From NCBI GenBank assembly GCA_021014325.1, contig CM037474.1, forward strand, positions 5,683,130 to 5,747,129: a stretch of 64,000 nucleotides of DNA, in the 5' to 3' direction. Positions 48,501 through 58,059 of this stretch are shown in pieces. The DNA comes from Plazaster borealis (Eukaryota; Echinodermata; Asteroidea; Forcipulatida; Labidiasteridae). A program made the position numbers and the translations under genes. Every line of letters starts with the position of its first letter. Position 1 is the first letter of the stretch. The notes below the pieces were generated by a model, which was given only the letters and a program-made list of their open reading frames with translations, was not told the DNA's origin and made no database searches.

Positions 48501-51500
48501 TATCAGCAAGACATCTGTAAATGCATATTTCATGGTTGTAACAAAAAAAATTAATACCTGCCATAAAGTGAGTTTTCTTTAAATAAGATTTATCAAAGTT
48601 GATGTTAATAAAGTTGACTTAGCACATCCTTTATGATTGATTGTTCATTCAAAAACATTCAAGTCTTACGCCCCAGGGGCCAAAATATATTTGAGCTCAC
48701 AAAAGAATAATTTTATTTTATTTTAATTGTGACAAAAATTATCGTAGAATTACTAACACTGACCTTTAATGCGTCATCCTCCACTCGTTCCATAACTTCA
48801 AGTATAAATGCAGCCAGTACATTGAATCCTTGACAGTACCCTACAGCTTTATTCCAACGAGCATAAGCTAAGAGTACCCTCTTTAGTACAACACGGTCGT
48901 CTTCAGCATCCTGGCCACAGAAACCACTACAGCCTGTACGATGTAAATCCTAACAAAAAAACCATATAGCCATGTCAAAGGTTCTCCACAACTCTGAAAC
49001 AACTTGTTTCCTCCTAACTTAAGAGTCCACAATTTTAGAATGAAGTTACCGTCTTGAGTAACCATCTTGAGTAACCATCTTGAGTAACCATCTTGAGTTA
49101 CCATCTTGAGTAACCATTTTGAGTAACCATCTTCAGTAACCATCTCGAGTTACCATCTTGAGTTACCATCTTAAGATATCACCTTGAGTTACCTAACCAT
49201 CTTGAGTAACCATCTTGAGTAACCATCTTGAGTTACCATCTTGAGTAACCAATATTGAGTAACCATTTTGAGTAACCATCTTGAGTAACCATCTCAAGTT
49301 ACCATCTTGAGTTACCATCTTAAGATATCACCTTGAGTTACCTAACCATCTTGAGTTACTATCTTGAGTAACTATACCGAATAACCATCTTGAGTAACCA
49401 TCTTGAGTAACCATCTTGAGTGACCAATATTGAGTAACCATTTTGAGTAACCATCTTGAGTAACCATCTCGAGTTACCATCTTGAGTTACCATCTTAAGA
49501 TATCACCTTGAGTTACCTAACCATCTTGAGTTACCATCTTGAGTAACTATACCGAATAACCATCTTGAGTAACCATCTTGAGTTACCATCATGAGTAATC
49601 ATCTTGATGTATTATCTTGAGTAACCATCTGTGGTTATCATATTGAGTAACCATCTTAAGTTACCATCTTGAGCTACTAGCTTGAGTAACCATCTTGAGT
49701 TACTATCTTGAGTAACAATCCTGAGTAACCATCTTAAGTTACCATCTTGAGTTACCATCTTGAGAAACTATCTTGAGTAACAATCCTGAGTAACCATCTT
49801 AAGTTACCATCTTGAGAAACCATCTTGAGTAACCATCTTGAGTTACCATATGGGGAGGGTCCCAGTAAATCAATCAACAATCTCGTTTAAATTGAGGCAA
49901 CCAAAACATCCCTTTTCACATTAAAGATGCTTTGGGATTAAACAAAAAACTACGCTCATAAAGATATTCTTACACAAATTGCACAATTTTCACACAAAAA
50001 TTGTAAAAGAAAAATATTTTTGATTAATTGGTGCAGCTCAGAGAAGAGCTGGTGGGTTGTGTTTTCTTCCTAGAGTGTGGATTAATGTTTCTGATCATTT
50101 CCTGGCAACACAATTGAGTGTTTTTACTTTGATTTGACATTTCATTTCATTTCATTGACTAATTCTGGTTGTGAAGCCAAGGATGCTCATAAAAGCGAAC
50201 TTAATCACTGTACTAGCCAAGAACCCCATGGAGAGAAGACAAGGAAGGAAGTTTCAGTTTGAGATGTGGGAGGAAAACCCCAGAGAATTATTCCAGGAAA
50301 AACCCACGCAATCAGGTAGGGACTGAAAACCCAATCCACATAGTGCCCCCGGCAGGATTCGAACCAAGGTCCTAGAGTTGGAAGGCGAGGAAAGATACCA
50401 CTACGCCAACCCGACATCATGTTGTTTGAGACTACGAATGAGACATACCTTAACAATCTGGACTCCTAGGGTGTCATCGTCCGGGTTGCTTCGATCATTG
50501 AACGTAAACCTCACCGTCTTTGGCCAATCCAACTTAAGATGCTTGATATGACGATTGGCTAAACTTAGCCACACTGACTTACGAAACTCATGAGGGAGCC
50601 CTTTGGGTAGTCTGGCTACTGCACGTAAGGCATCATACCACTGAGAGGGTAGTAAAGAAAATGCTAGTCAGAAAGGAATAACACATCTTTTAAGTGTTTC
50701 ATTAGAAACAATTAAAATTAAAAGGTACCATCGATAAAGGAGTTGTTTAAAAATGTGTTTTCATGAATATTCTCATATACATTTTACAAATTCATCTGGA
50801 CATATTCATAGGTAATGTACAACTACTGCTTTAGTTACAGAAAGTTAATTTCCAATAATTATTATTTTTTTACCTTAAATTGACACCTACAGTATCAAGT
50901 AATTTGATCGATAATAATTTAGTATTTTTGCAACCTAACTCATCTAACAATATCCCCGAACAAAGATATTGACAAAATAGGGAGACCGCCAACATTAGGG
51001 CTAGATAGCTCAGTTGGTAGAGTGCGGCACGTTAATCCGGAGGTTGCAGGTTCAAGTCCCGCTCTAGTCAATTGCACTTTGTTCAACCCCAAAAGTAATA
51101 ATATCCCTTTACATAAGACTCAAACTGCCAATAATAATAATTATTTTTTTAACCTTAAATTAACACCTATCAAGTAATTTGACCACTAATAATTTAGTAT
51201 TTTTGCAAGAAACATGGGTGTGCTGAAGCCACTGGTTCAATCTCAGCGAGTTTAGGGACATTTTGTTTTCAAACTGCTCCGAATGCTCTAAGATTAATAA
51301 TACTTTACATAAGATTCAAATTGCAAATAATACTAAATTTGTCATTCTTAAATTAACATCTATCAAGTAATTTGAGAACTAGTAATTTAGTATTTTTGCA
51401 ATCTAACTCATGTAATAATACTTCACATAAGATTCAAATTGCAAATAATAATACTATACTATGTCATATAATATATAACACTAATAATATACAGCATTTA

Positions 51501-54500
51501 TAAAGTGCATTATGAATCATAGATTCCTCAATGCGCTTAACAATAGAAGCAAAAGCTAAAAACATAAACAAAATAGAATAAATAAAGACCCACACTACTA
51601 TGTTATAAAATATCCTACAGTTAAGAGTTTACAATAAACACACAAAGAGAAAATATTTAATTAACGTTAGAAAACAGACCGGCTGCGACCATTAAAATGA
51701 TAATAACAAATATACAAAAAAGCACAGTAACAGGGTGCCCACAAGAATAAAAATACAGGAAAAAATAACTACAACAAAGTGACCATGTGCTCGAAAGCAC
51801 TTCCACGGATACCTGGGAATGACATCAATTACACTACATGTATACTTACAGGAATGTAATTGCAAAATATTAATTTGATAAAGATCAATCCCTCCAAACA
51901 CATAGACGCCAGAGCAAAATTAGGAGCACTATAAAGGTGTTGAACCCTATAGAGACCACAGCGGCCACAAGCGGCTTGTACCAAAATGCCCAAAGCGGCC
52001 CCAAACGGCCACAAGGTTTGACCTACTCCCATTCCCATAAAGAGGTCAAAGTAAAGGTCATTTCCGGATATGAAATTTTCCAATGTAGTATGTTAGCATA
52101 GTACCCCAATTTCTAAACACAAAACTAAATTTTCTGTTTGAAGTTATTTCTGTTGACAAATCTACTGACAGAATTCAATTAAAGAAATGAACAATAATAG
52201 CAATGTCTGGGCGTTTGTGATGATTATACAGAAATGAATGGTCTCTAAAGGGTCAACGAACAAATATCGAGCACCTAATGAAAATCAAAGTTGCATGTCT
52301 CGATCCAATTTCCTAGCCATACCCGACAATTTTTCTTTGTTAGTATTTAATCAAACTTGAAGCAGAGGGGTATATGGTCTGCTTCATTAATTCTTTGCAC
52401 AAATAAATGCAGCATCTAGATCCAAGACACAAACGCTCTCTCTCCCATGAGATCTAAGATGGTCTCCACGTCTCAATCCGACATGTCTACTTTAATCCGG
52501 CCTTAATTATGATTTTAACAAAATTTTAAGGTCAGTGGTTTACTCTTAATACAGACTACAGGTTCAATCAATCAGTGTATATTTGTGTGAAGGGTGGGTA
52601 TACAGAGCATGGGAAACACTTTGCCTAAGAGGTTTTTTTAAAGATCAACTTGAAAGAAATTAACATTATTGTTCTTTTGTTATAGAAAGGTAAACGAGTG
52701 TGTAATGATTGAATATAATTGAGTAAATCTCAATAAAAATGGTTTCATAATGTAAACAAATCAAAACACTTTGATCGGTGTCACTCTTGACAAAAATGCT
52801 GAGTTTCACGAAAAGCCCCTAAGCGCCCAGGAATCAAAACAGCACTGTGACGTCACACTACGGACTCGATCCATACAAGACAATGGAAAATGCATAGCAA
52901 CGAAGATAAACAACCTTCATCCATTCGGTGATTATGATGTATTTTCTGTCAAAACACAAACTGGTTTTACGCTGGTTTTCTGAGGCACTGGTACTTCAGT
53001 GTTGATTTCACTTTTCATTTTTATGGGTATTTGCGGACACAGCAAAGATTTTTTTCCTCATTTTGAAACCGATCTTGCATGTCTTGTTACGGACAATTCT
53101 GGTCTAGTAAACATTTTGAGCTACAAGCCCTATGGTCTTGTGGATATTTTCCCAAAATCTAAAAGTCGTTTTAAAGCTTTTTCTATTTGTCAACCCTGAC
53201 ATCTTGTATTTACTCTTGTGCCTCTTAGTAGCAAAGCAACATCCTTTCTTTAAAGGGTCTGTATACGTTTGGTAATGACTCTGAAAATTAATGGCAATAA
53301 AAACTTACTTGGTAGAAGTACAGCAGCTTTGAGAAACTTTTCACTTAGAAGTAATGCAGTTATGGAAAAAGATATACTTTTTATCCCAACAAATTTGAAT
53401 CTGAGAAACAACACTGACAGTAACGTTTCTCAGATTGTGTATTCCAATTGCAGATTATTCTTCCTGCGTAGACATAAACGCTCCAGATTTTCGGCAATAT
53501 CTCAAAAACGCTACCACCTTTTGAAATCAAATTTTCACAGGTTAGTTTTATGGTATATATCTACAACTATATAGGATTGAAACAAACAGTGGGTTACAAT
53601 TACCAAACGTATACAATTCCTTTAAGATAACATTTATTTAATAACATTTACCTGTCGAAAGGCTCTTTTTCCTGGGAGGGGTTCAATACTGAATTTCAGT
53701 CTGGCATCCACACCTACAAACACATAAGAATTTAGAAAAATCAGTCATTGTAAACAAGAAACACAGAAAAATACACAGATGGACGGAGCAGACCTCTTGT
53801 ATCTTCCAGGCCTTGCACTGAAGCTTTTTTGTAAAACAGCCCACCAGCCTAGTAAACTGTGCATTTTACTTGCCCCCAGGAAGTTTTAGTAGCCCAGATT
53901 GTCGTCAATGTATCTTTCTGATGTATTAATGGTAGCGAGCACAACCAGTTTAATTAGTGGTCAAATGAAGTTATATTCACACACTCACAAATAAATTACC
54001 ACATTCTTAAAATGTGTTACTTAGGTCTGAAAAGGAAGAAATATGAGCATTATGCACAAGTAGGTTGCACAGATTTTAGTAGCCCACAGGGCAAGTTGAG
54101 AAGTGGTGTTTACTAGCCCGTAGGAGTTTTTACTAGACAATGTACGCAGGGCTAATGTTAAGGGAGAGTCCTGTCATAGCAGCAGTTAAAAGTAGAAAAT
54201 GAAACTGGGCTGGACACGTCTACCGCGGAGCAGGTGGACTCTACTTGATGGAAAAAGGAATAGGGGGCGTCGGCGAAAGAGATCGAGAGATGAGATGCAA
54301 TAGCACTGGGACTGGACACCACATGAGGGAAAAAGGAATGGGGGATTCCAGTGAAAGAGATGGAATGAGGGAAAAAGGAATGGGGGATTCCAGTGAAAGA
54401 GATGGAATGAGGGAAAAAGGGATGGGGGATTCCAGTGAAAGAGATGGAATGAGGGATTCCAGTGAAAGAGATGGCATGAGGGAAAAAGGAATGGGGAACA

Positions 54501-57500
54501 CCAGTGAAAGAGATGGAGAGATGAGCTGCAACAGCACTGGGGCTATGTAAATTAATACCATCTAGCTAAATAAAAAAGGAGACACTTTGCGACAGCATGC
54601 TGAGGCCTTCATCCTGCAGTGGATGGACATCAGCTGAATCACATTGCGAAAAAACCCCCACAAACACCCAGTTTTTACATCTGTAACACAGAATTGCGTC
54701 CATACTAAACATAATGTTAGTATCTTCATCTGCAAGGCGTACACATGTACACCATTATGTGAGACATACTTCATGTATTCATTATGACATCCACACATAC
54801 ACACACACCTCCTGGACTACCCTTCATGAAAGTGCCATTATGGATTGAGTGCATGTCAATGCACATCATTTATGCATTGTTAAACTCTAAGCCTTGGGTG
54901 CTGGAAGAAACTGTCAAATTTATCTGCCTCCATATGGATAATACATAGGACCATTCGGATGGGACGTAAAGCCGTAGGTCCCGCGTCTTGTGTAATGCAC
55001 GTAAAAGAACCCAGTGCACTTTTCGCAAAGAGAAGGGGTTCGCCCTGGTGTTCCTGGTTTGATTGGCTGCATATTGCGCCACAGCACCTTGTAAACCAAT
55101 ATATGGTGCTATGTAAAGGAAAAAGGTCTCATACTTCAAAAACGTAGCTCCACATACCTTGCAGGAAAAATACTGAATGTTGGAGCGCCATGAGCGTCAC
55201 TGAGTGACGGATTTGGGTGCTAAGAAGCCACTATTATTATTATTATTATTAAGAACCCAGCTACACTTATCGCGAAGAGAAGGGGGTTTGCCCCGGCGTT
55301 TCTGGCAGTGGCTGCTGAAAAACACCATAGCACCTTGTAAACCATTATAAGGTGCTACATAAATGGATCTCATAAATTCAAAACATCGCTCTGCTTATCC
55401 TGTTGAGTCATCCTTTATTTTGCAAAAAATTATTGCTGTGGCGCTTCAAAGTTTAATACAAGAGCCCTATGGATAATTACGCTTCGGCCACTTTGCAGCA
55501 TCGTTTCCAAACTAATAGGTTGGTGTCAACATGGAGTTATCAAAGTTGTTTAGAAGGTTTGGGTTTTTCTTTTCTTTTTTAAATATAATTTTCAAAGTGT
55601 GGGGTGGACGAGTGGGGTGGCCTCACCTCGAGAAATATGTAGAAGTCCAGATTTCACCTCTTTATTACATTCTTTGACGATTGCACTCCAATATGCATCC
55701 AATATTTGTATAAAATTGAGCTGCAAAACCAGCATGTATATCCCCAGCCGTGACACTTGTGTCCTTAAGCAAGACACTTAACCATTGCTTCGTCCTTCGG
55801 ATGGGACGTAAAGCCGTTGGTCCCATGTGTTGTGTAACGCATGTAAAAGAACCCAGTGCACTTATCGTAAAGAGAAGGGGTTTGCCCCGGTGTTCCTGGT
55901 TGTGGCTGCTGAATGCGCCATAGCACCTTGTAAAAAACATTATAAGGTGCTACATAATTGGGTCTCATAATTCATAACTTGAATAACCCATATTTCTGTT
56001 TAAAGTATATACTAAGCGCCTTGAGTACCTTGTTTGGTAGATACGTGCGCTATATAAGACTTTGATATTATTATTATTAGAATATCAGAGTACTACAAAC
56101 TCATATATTATGAGATGTTACATAATTAGTTGGTTTCATTGGCAACATTGCTCTTATATAGTATTTCCATGGTGCTACTACAAACCTCTCTAGATTGTGA
56201 GTTTTTACACCACCAGCTCTTTTCAGAGCCAATACAACTCATAAGAGATATTTCCATGGTGCTACCACAAACCTCTCTAGATTGTGAGTTGTTACACCAC
56301 CAGCTCTTGTCAGAGCCAACACAACTCATAAGAGATATTTCCATGGTGCTACCACAAACCTCTCTAGATTGTGAGTTGTTACACCACCAGCTCTTGTCAG
56401 AGCCAACACAACTCATAAGAAATATTTCCATGGTGCTACCACAAACCTCTCTAGATTGTGAGTTGTTACACCACCAGCTCTTGTCAGAGCCAACACAACT
56501 CATAAGAAATATTTCCATGGTGCTACCACAAACCTCTCTAGATTGTGAGTTGTTACACCATCAGCTCTTGTCAGAGCCAACACAACTCATAAGAGATATT
56601 TCCATGGTGCTACCACAAACCTCTCTAGATTGTGAGTTGTTACACCACCAGCTCTTGTCAGAGCCAACACAACTCATAATAGATATTTCCATGGTGCTAC
56701 CACAAACCTCTCTAGATTGTGAGTTGTTACACCAACAGCTCTTTTCAGAGCCAACACAACTCATAAGAAATATTTCCACAGTGCTACCACAAACATCTCT
56801 AGATTGTGACTTGTTACACCAACAGCTCTTTTCAGAGCCAACACAACTCATAAGAGATATTTCCATGGTGCTACCACAAACCTCTCTAGATTGTGAGTTG
56901 TTACACCACCAGCTCTTTTCAGAGCCAACACAACTCATGAGAGATATTTCCATGGTGCTACCACAAACCTCTCTAGATTGTGAGTTGTTACACCACCAGC
57001 TCTTGTCAGAGCCAACACAACTCATAAGAAATATTTCCATGGTGCTATCACAAACCTCTCTAGATTGTGAGTTGTTACACCACCAGCTCTTTCGTAAGCC
57101 CCCAAACAAAAATCTTGGTTAACTTTGATCATTACTTGTACCAGAATTTACACAGCATTAATACATAAAACATTTGAAGAACAAATAAAAAATCAGTGTG
57201 ACCACAGCCAGAAAATATTTATACCAACGACGACATCTTGCCCGCTGTTTCCCTCATGAATGTTTTTTTTCTTCTAATACAGGCTGGTCCTTTCTTATTG
57301 TATATCAGGTCTGGAATTTCATCTTTAAGAGGGCAAGGCCATTTTCATTTGGCAAAGGGCACTTCCATTGGAAAATCTTAAAGTCTAAGGGAAACTTCTG
57401 AAGGGGCACCAAGGCCAAGACCAGGGGCAACAGAGGCCATGGCCTCTATGGCCTCCGTGTAATTCCAGGGGCCGATTTCACAAAGAGATAAGACTAGTCT

Positions 57501-58059
57501 TATCTGAAGTTAGGACCAGTAACTGGTCTTAACTTAATACTAGTCCTATCTCTTAGCATTGCCTAGGACTAGTCCTAAGTTAGGAAGAGTTTTGTGAAAT
57601 CGACCCCATGGCCTGGTATATTTAATGCTTGCACTATAGTTTTACCTTGATGCTCTTTTTTACTGCTCGCTCATCTGTATTGTAATTCAGCCTGTTGGGC
57701 TGCTCTGAGCAGTTTTGAATAAACAAAATAAACAAATAAAATAAAAATATCTTACGTCTTTTCTGAGACACAGCTTGGAGTACTGCAGTCAAGACATCTT
57801 GATTCTTATTAAGCTTCGCAAAGTAACGATCTCGCCTCTTCAGCTGCTTGATGAGACGGCCAGAAAGAACGGCCACACTGTGCTGTAGATCTCGCACCAT
57901 ATCTCTCAGTTCGCTGTTACCTACATAAATAAAGAGATTCAGTTAATAACGGATTGATAGTGAGGAGTACATTCTAAAAGCTATCCCATTTGTTAGTTTA
58001 CCTTGGGAATCTATGAACTCTTCAGTACTAGACTTTGGTTCTTCACTTCTTAGAATCAT
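38569..58059 (-). CDS. TBC1D30: TBC1D30 homologue, Rab GTPase-activating protein (12 exons seen)
   Basis: TBC-domain Rab GAP. Human TBC1D30 is linked to Rab8 and primary cilium control. Minus-strand exons are 58002-58059, 57756-57920, 53652-53713, 50449-50640, 48764-48949, 46675-46843, 46032-46200, 45050-45155, 44150-44426, 43199-43429, 40790-40876 and 38569-39500. They total 2634 bases, giving 877 residues plus TGA with consistent phases. Residues ~20-95 hold a basic segment ending LQAVSQKRR. Residues ~96-340 are the TBC domain, with the arginine finger in I157-V-K-D-L-H-R163 and the glutamine finger in Y197-C-Q-G. Residues after ~370 are low-complexity and acidic, with family blocks YSMAPFPFP, LREKY-like IREKY, INHLLIGK and a C-terminal GLYKTTEK. 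The first ATG may not be the true start, since vertebrate forms have a longer N terminus. Confidence 0.93.
40350..40735. mobile_element. Family A copy beside TBC1D30 exon 11
   Basis: The ends ttaaaggcactgtacacgtt and ccaaacatgtccagtgcttt are inverted repeats. It lies ~55 bases downstream of the exon 11 donor. Confidence 0.82.
40790..40876 (-). CDS. TBC1D30: TBC1D30 exon 11
   Basis: An 87-base exon encoding RRHKETKRSFSTSL and SAINHLLIGKH, the latter close to human VINHLLLGKK. Splice sites are catgcag and gtaagt. An inverted-repeat transposon-like copy ends about 55 bases downstream. Confidence 0.9.
41035..41283 (-). repeat. Second-family SINE copy in TBC1D30 intron
   Basis: Same strand as TBC1D30. 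Contains ttacacatcaaacagcacga (inverted 3' end) and gattggaaccagggtccaca (inverted B box). Confidence 0.72.
41325..41425 (-). repeat. Second-family SINE fragment, head only
   Basis: A repeat of the head half 45 bases after the previous copy (gattcgaaccggggtccaca), suggesting a truncated second insertion or a local duplication. Confidence 0.65.
41557..41711 (+). repeat. 78-bp direct repeat, two copies
   Basis: Two near-identical 78-bp units beginning gtcccaatcccgtgccatcg at 41557 and 41635. The last unit ends in gcacgtggga instead of gcacgcggga. Confidence 0.9.
41976..42232 (+). repeat. ~128-bp direct repeat, two diverged copies
   Basis: Both copies contain ttgaactttg, gacaccacttgcctgctg and caatgtcttgcactgt. 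Small indels separate them. Confidence 0.85.
42500..42720 (+). repeat. Diverged ~50-bp tandem repeat (tatgcgatgtcatgaaat)
   Basis: Three to four imperfect units with tatgcgatgtcatgaaatc and aatatgtgtgcata. A related inverted piece is at 42860-42990 (tatgcgaccaag, ttcgcgaaaa). Confidence 0.7.
43009..43177. mobile_element. ~170-bp inverted-repeat element beside TBC1D30 exon 10
   Basis: The ends gacctttatcac/gtgataaaggtc bracket ggccatcttga/caagatggcggc. A related, end-worn copy is at ~1885-2040 and a fragment at ~15345-15425. Confidence 0.72.
43199..43429 (-). CDS. TBC1D30: TBC1D30 exon 10
   Basis: Ser/Thr-rich start, then MLERMNIDIYALKKQYWRIQ, matching human MMERMTTDINALKRQYSRIK. The donor is gtttgt, slightly weak, and phase fits both neighbours. 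An inverted-repeat element starts right after the donor. Confidence 0.9.
43512..43965. mobile_element. ~450-bp inverted-repeat element
   Basis: The left half (ttaaaggtatagtcatcg, caacgtaattctgatttata) is mirrored by the right half (ttacgttggcaaaaacc, gaccgtaacttta). The half copy at ~36700-36930 is related. Confidence 0.7.
44150..44426 (-). CDS. TBC1D30: TBC1D30 exon 9: post-TBC linker with Gly run
   Basis: Begins TIYSMAPFPFPHLNEIREKY and ITPFSPLG, matching human. A run of about nine glycines, a basic RRRSKKEGG stretch and the acidic DEEADMDDDE follow. The Gly run is a G/C-rich simple repeat and could vary in length between alleles. Confidence 0.92.
44505..44912. mobile_element. Two adjacent family C copies beside TBC1D30 exon 9
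   Basis: Copies at 44508-44702 and 44719-44912, both with gcccaatttcatagagctgc left and aagcagctctataaaattgg / aacagctctatgaaatcggg right ends. Confidence 0.78.
45050..45155 (-). CDS. TBC1D30: TBC1D30 exon 8
   Basis: Encodes DSADEFYSTMGQLCNQML, then DELIQ, like human TADEFYSTMGRLTQEML. Splice sites are tttacag and gtaatc. It is the last segment of the TBC fold. Confidence 0.92.
46032..46200 (-). CDS. TBC1D30: TBC1D30 exon 7
   Basis: Encodes SYEPPLTNVFTMQWFLTLFA and VWDSIFLEGSEILLR, ending in IWAKLGE, as in human. The acceptor is ccttcag and the donor gtgagt. The minus-strand frame was read directly because the longest ORF here lies on the opposite strand. Confidence 0.94.
46290..46500 (-). 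repeat. SINE body/tail fragment, inverted
   Basis: The reverse complement shares the ccttgtaa...aaggtgctgtgg and ggggtttgccc phrases with the 30.6-kb SINE. Confidence 0.68.
46675..46843 (-). CDS. TBC1D30: TBC1D30 exon 6
   Basis: Encodes VMIFLIDHVLPDSYFANN and LRALSVDMAVFRELL, then LPELAQHLDKLQKTAN, almost identical to human. It ends TCAG|gtaaaa in phase 1. Confidence 0.94.
46932..47310. mobile_element. Family D copy in TBC1D30 intron
   Basis: The ends ttaaaggtattatacaggat and aatcctgtatgataccttc. The interior is the reverse of the 17.3-kb copy. Confidence 0.8.
47779..48460. mobile_element. Family D copy split by another repeat
   Basis: Left gaaggtattatacaggattg and right ctctaccaatcctgtt. 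A ~350-base repeat (47905-48260), also present at ~40020-40260 (ggatttcaacaac, gattgaatatcatcgaaagt), lies inside. Confidence 0.7.
48764..48949 (-). CDS. TBC1D30: TBC1D30 exon 5: catalytic fingers
   Basis: Encodes DLHRTGCSGFCGQ with the finger Arg163, and YARWNKAVGYCQGFNVLAA with the finger Gln199. Both dual-finger residues are intact, so GAP activity is expected. It is exactly 62 codons. Confidence 0.94.
49035..49850 (+). repeat. ~13-bp minisatellite in a TBC1D30 intron
   Basis: About 60 imperfect copies of ATCTTGAGTAACC and variants (gttacc, aactat, aagatatcacc). A longer superunit containing aagatatcaccttgagttac recurs at ~49170, ~49325 and ~49498. It begins ~85 bases from exon 5. Confidence 0.93.
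50170..50420 (-). repeat. Second-family SINE copy next to TBC1D30 exon 4
   Basis: The inverted head (gattcgaaccaaggtcctag, then ctacgccaacccgac) lies within ~30 bases of the exon 4 donor. Confidence 0.7.
50449..50640 (-). CDS. TBC1D30: TBC1D30 exon 4: TBC domain start
   Basis: Encodes residues 96-159, WYDALRAVARL to GVQIVK, with VRFTFNDRSNPDDD nearly as in human. Length is exactly 64 codons. A SINE copy lies directly downstream of its donor. Confidence 0.93.
50999..51069 (+). repeat. tRNA-Asn-like segment in a foldback element
   Basis: The best-preserved copy: a complete A box TAGCTCAGTTGGTAGAG, centre GTT in the anticodon loop, and B box GGTTCAAGTCC. The leader gggagaccgccaacattag is shared with the copies at 5.5 and 15.7 kb. 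It sits in a TBC1D30 intron, inverse to the gene's own direction. Confidence 0.7.
51090..53249. other. TBC1D30 intron 3, gene-free
   Basis: Imperfect ~110-180-bp direct repeats at 50860-51440 share acctatcaagtaatttga and aatttagtatttttgcaa in three copies. No exon signal is supported. Confidence 0.55.
53250..53627. mobile_element. Family B copy beside TBC1D30 exon 3
   Basis: Nearly complete, with both inverted ends. It ends 25 bases before the exon 3 donor side (53652). Confidence 0.8.
53652..53713 (-). CDS. TBC1D30: TBC1D30 exon 3
   Basis: A 62-base exon finishing the split Arg and encoding VDARLKFSIEPLPGKRAFRQ, like human VDTKLKFTLEPSLGQNGFQQ. Splice sites are tttgtag and gtaaat. It was found by homology because it is too short to stand out as an ORF. 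Confidence 0.9.
54318..54530 (+). repeat. 42-bp tandem array, about four to five units
   Basis: Units of atgagggaaaaaggaatggg then ggattccagtgaaagagatg, with one unit shortened. A repeat with period 42 (a multiple of 3) leaves long ORFs on both strands, but no splice-site or homology evidence makes it an exon. Confidence 0.9.
54945..55390 (+). repeat. Two adjacent SINE body/tail fragments
   Basis: One fragment at ~54945-55245 (gaccattcggatgggacgta to gcgccatgagcgtcac) and a second at ~55253-55385 (cacttatcgcgaagagaagg to ataaggtgctac), with (TTA)n between them. Confidence 0.7.
55747..56080 (+). repeat. SINE body and tail, tRNA head missing
   Basis: Matches the 30.6-kb SINE from gacacttgtgtcctt through gcttcgtccttcggatggga to the tail ending in (TTA)n. 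It lacks the tRNA-like head. Confidence 0.75.
56150..57098 (+). repeat. 87-bp tandem array, eleven units, open on both strands
   Basis: Units begin tttccatggtgctaccacaa at 56164 and every 87 bases to 57034. The period is 29 codons and carries no stop in one frame of either strand, giving a 330-codon plus ORF and minus ORFs of 130 and 182 codons. Plus translation repeats MVLPQTSLDCELLHHQLLSE; minus repeats MSCVGSDKSWWCNNSQ. It lies in TBC1D30 intron 2. I see no homology or splice sites. Confidence 0.92.
57308..57469 (+). repeat. Dispersed repeat (tctggaatttcatctttaag)
   Basis: Other copies lie at 1607-1770 and at 22160-22990, the latter split by the foldback element. The shared end reads gccatggcctctatggcctc. 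Confidence 0.72.
57470..57608. mobile_element. 139-bp hairpin MITE-like element
   Basis: ggggccgatttcacaaa and ttttgtgaaatcgacccc are inverted ends, and the interior is rich in actagtcctaa/ttaggactagt palindromes. Confidence 0.8.
57756..57920 (-). CDS. TBC1D30: TBC1D30 exon 2: conserved pre-TBC segment
   Basis: Encodes NSELRDMVRDLQ and LIKQLKRRDRYFAKL, then VLTAVLQAVSQKR, matching human LRHLKQKDRLLHKV and IVTACLQAVSQKRR. The acceptor is ttatgtag and the donor gtaaga, with the final Arg codon split. Confidence 0.92.
58002..58059 (-). CDS. TBC1D30: TBC1D30 candidate first exon
   Basis: ATG at 58059-58057 opens 19 codons (MILRSEEPKSSTEEFIDSQ) that join exon 2 in frame at CAAG|gtaaac. An in-frame TAG lies 15 bases upstream. 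However, that TAG is part of ccttag, which could be an acceptor, so this could be an internal exon with more 5' coding beyond. Confidence 0.6.

Noticed and set aside
49044..49850. CRISPR-like array
   Set aside because: Units of ~13 bases are contiguous with no unique spacers, and the genome is animal.
50999..51069. Functional tRNA-Asn gene
   Set aside because: Mismatched stems and other copies with the same flanks mark it as part of a repeat family. A covariance-model score would settle it.
54245..54561. ~100-codon ORFs on both strands at the 42-bp array
   Set aside because: A tandem repeat with a period divisible by three gives long frames by itself. There are no splice signals or homology.
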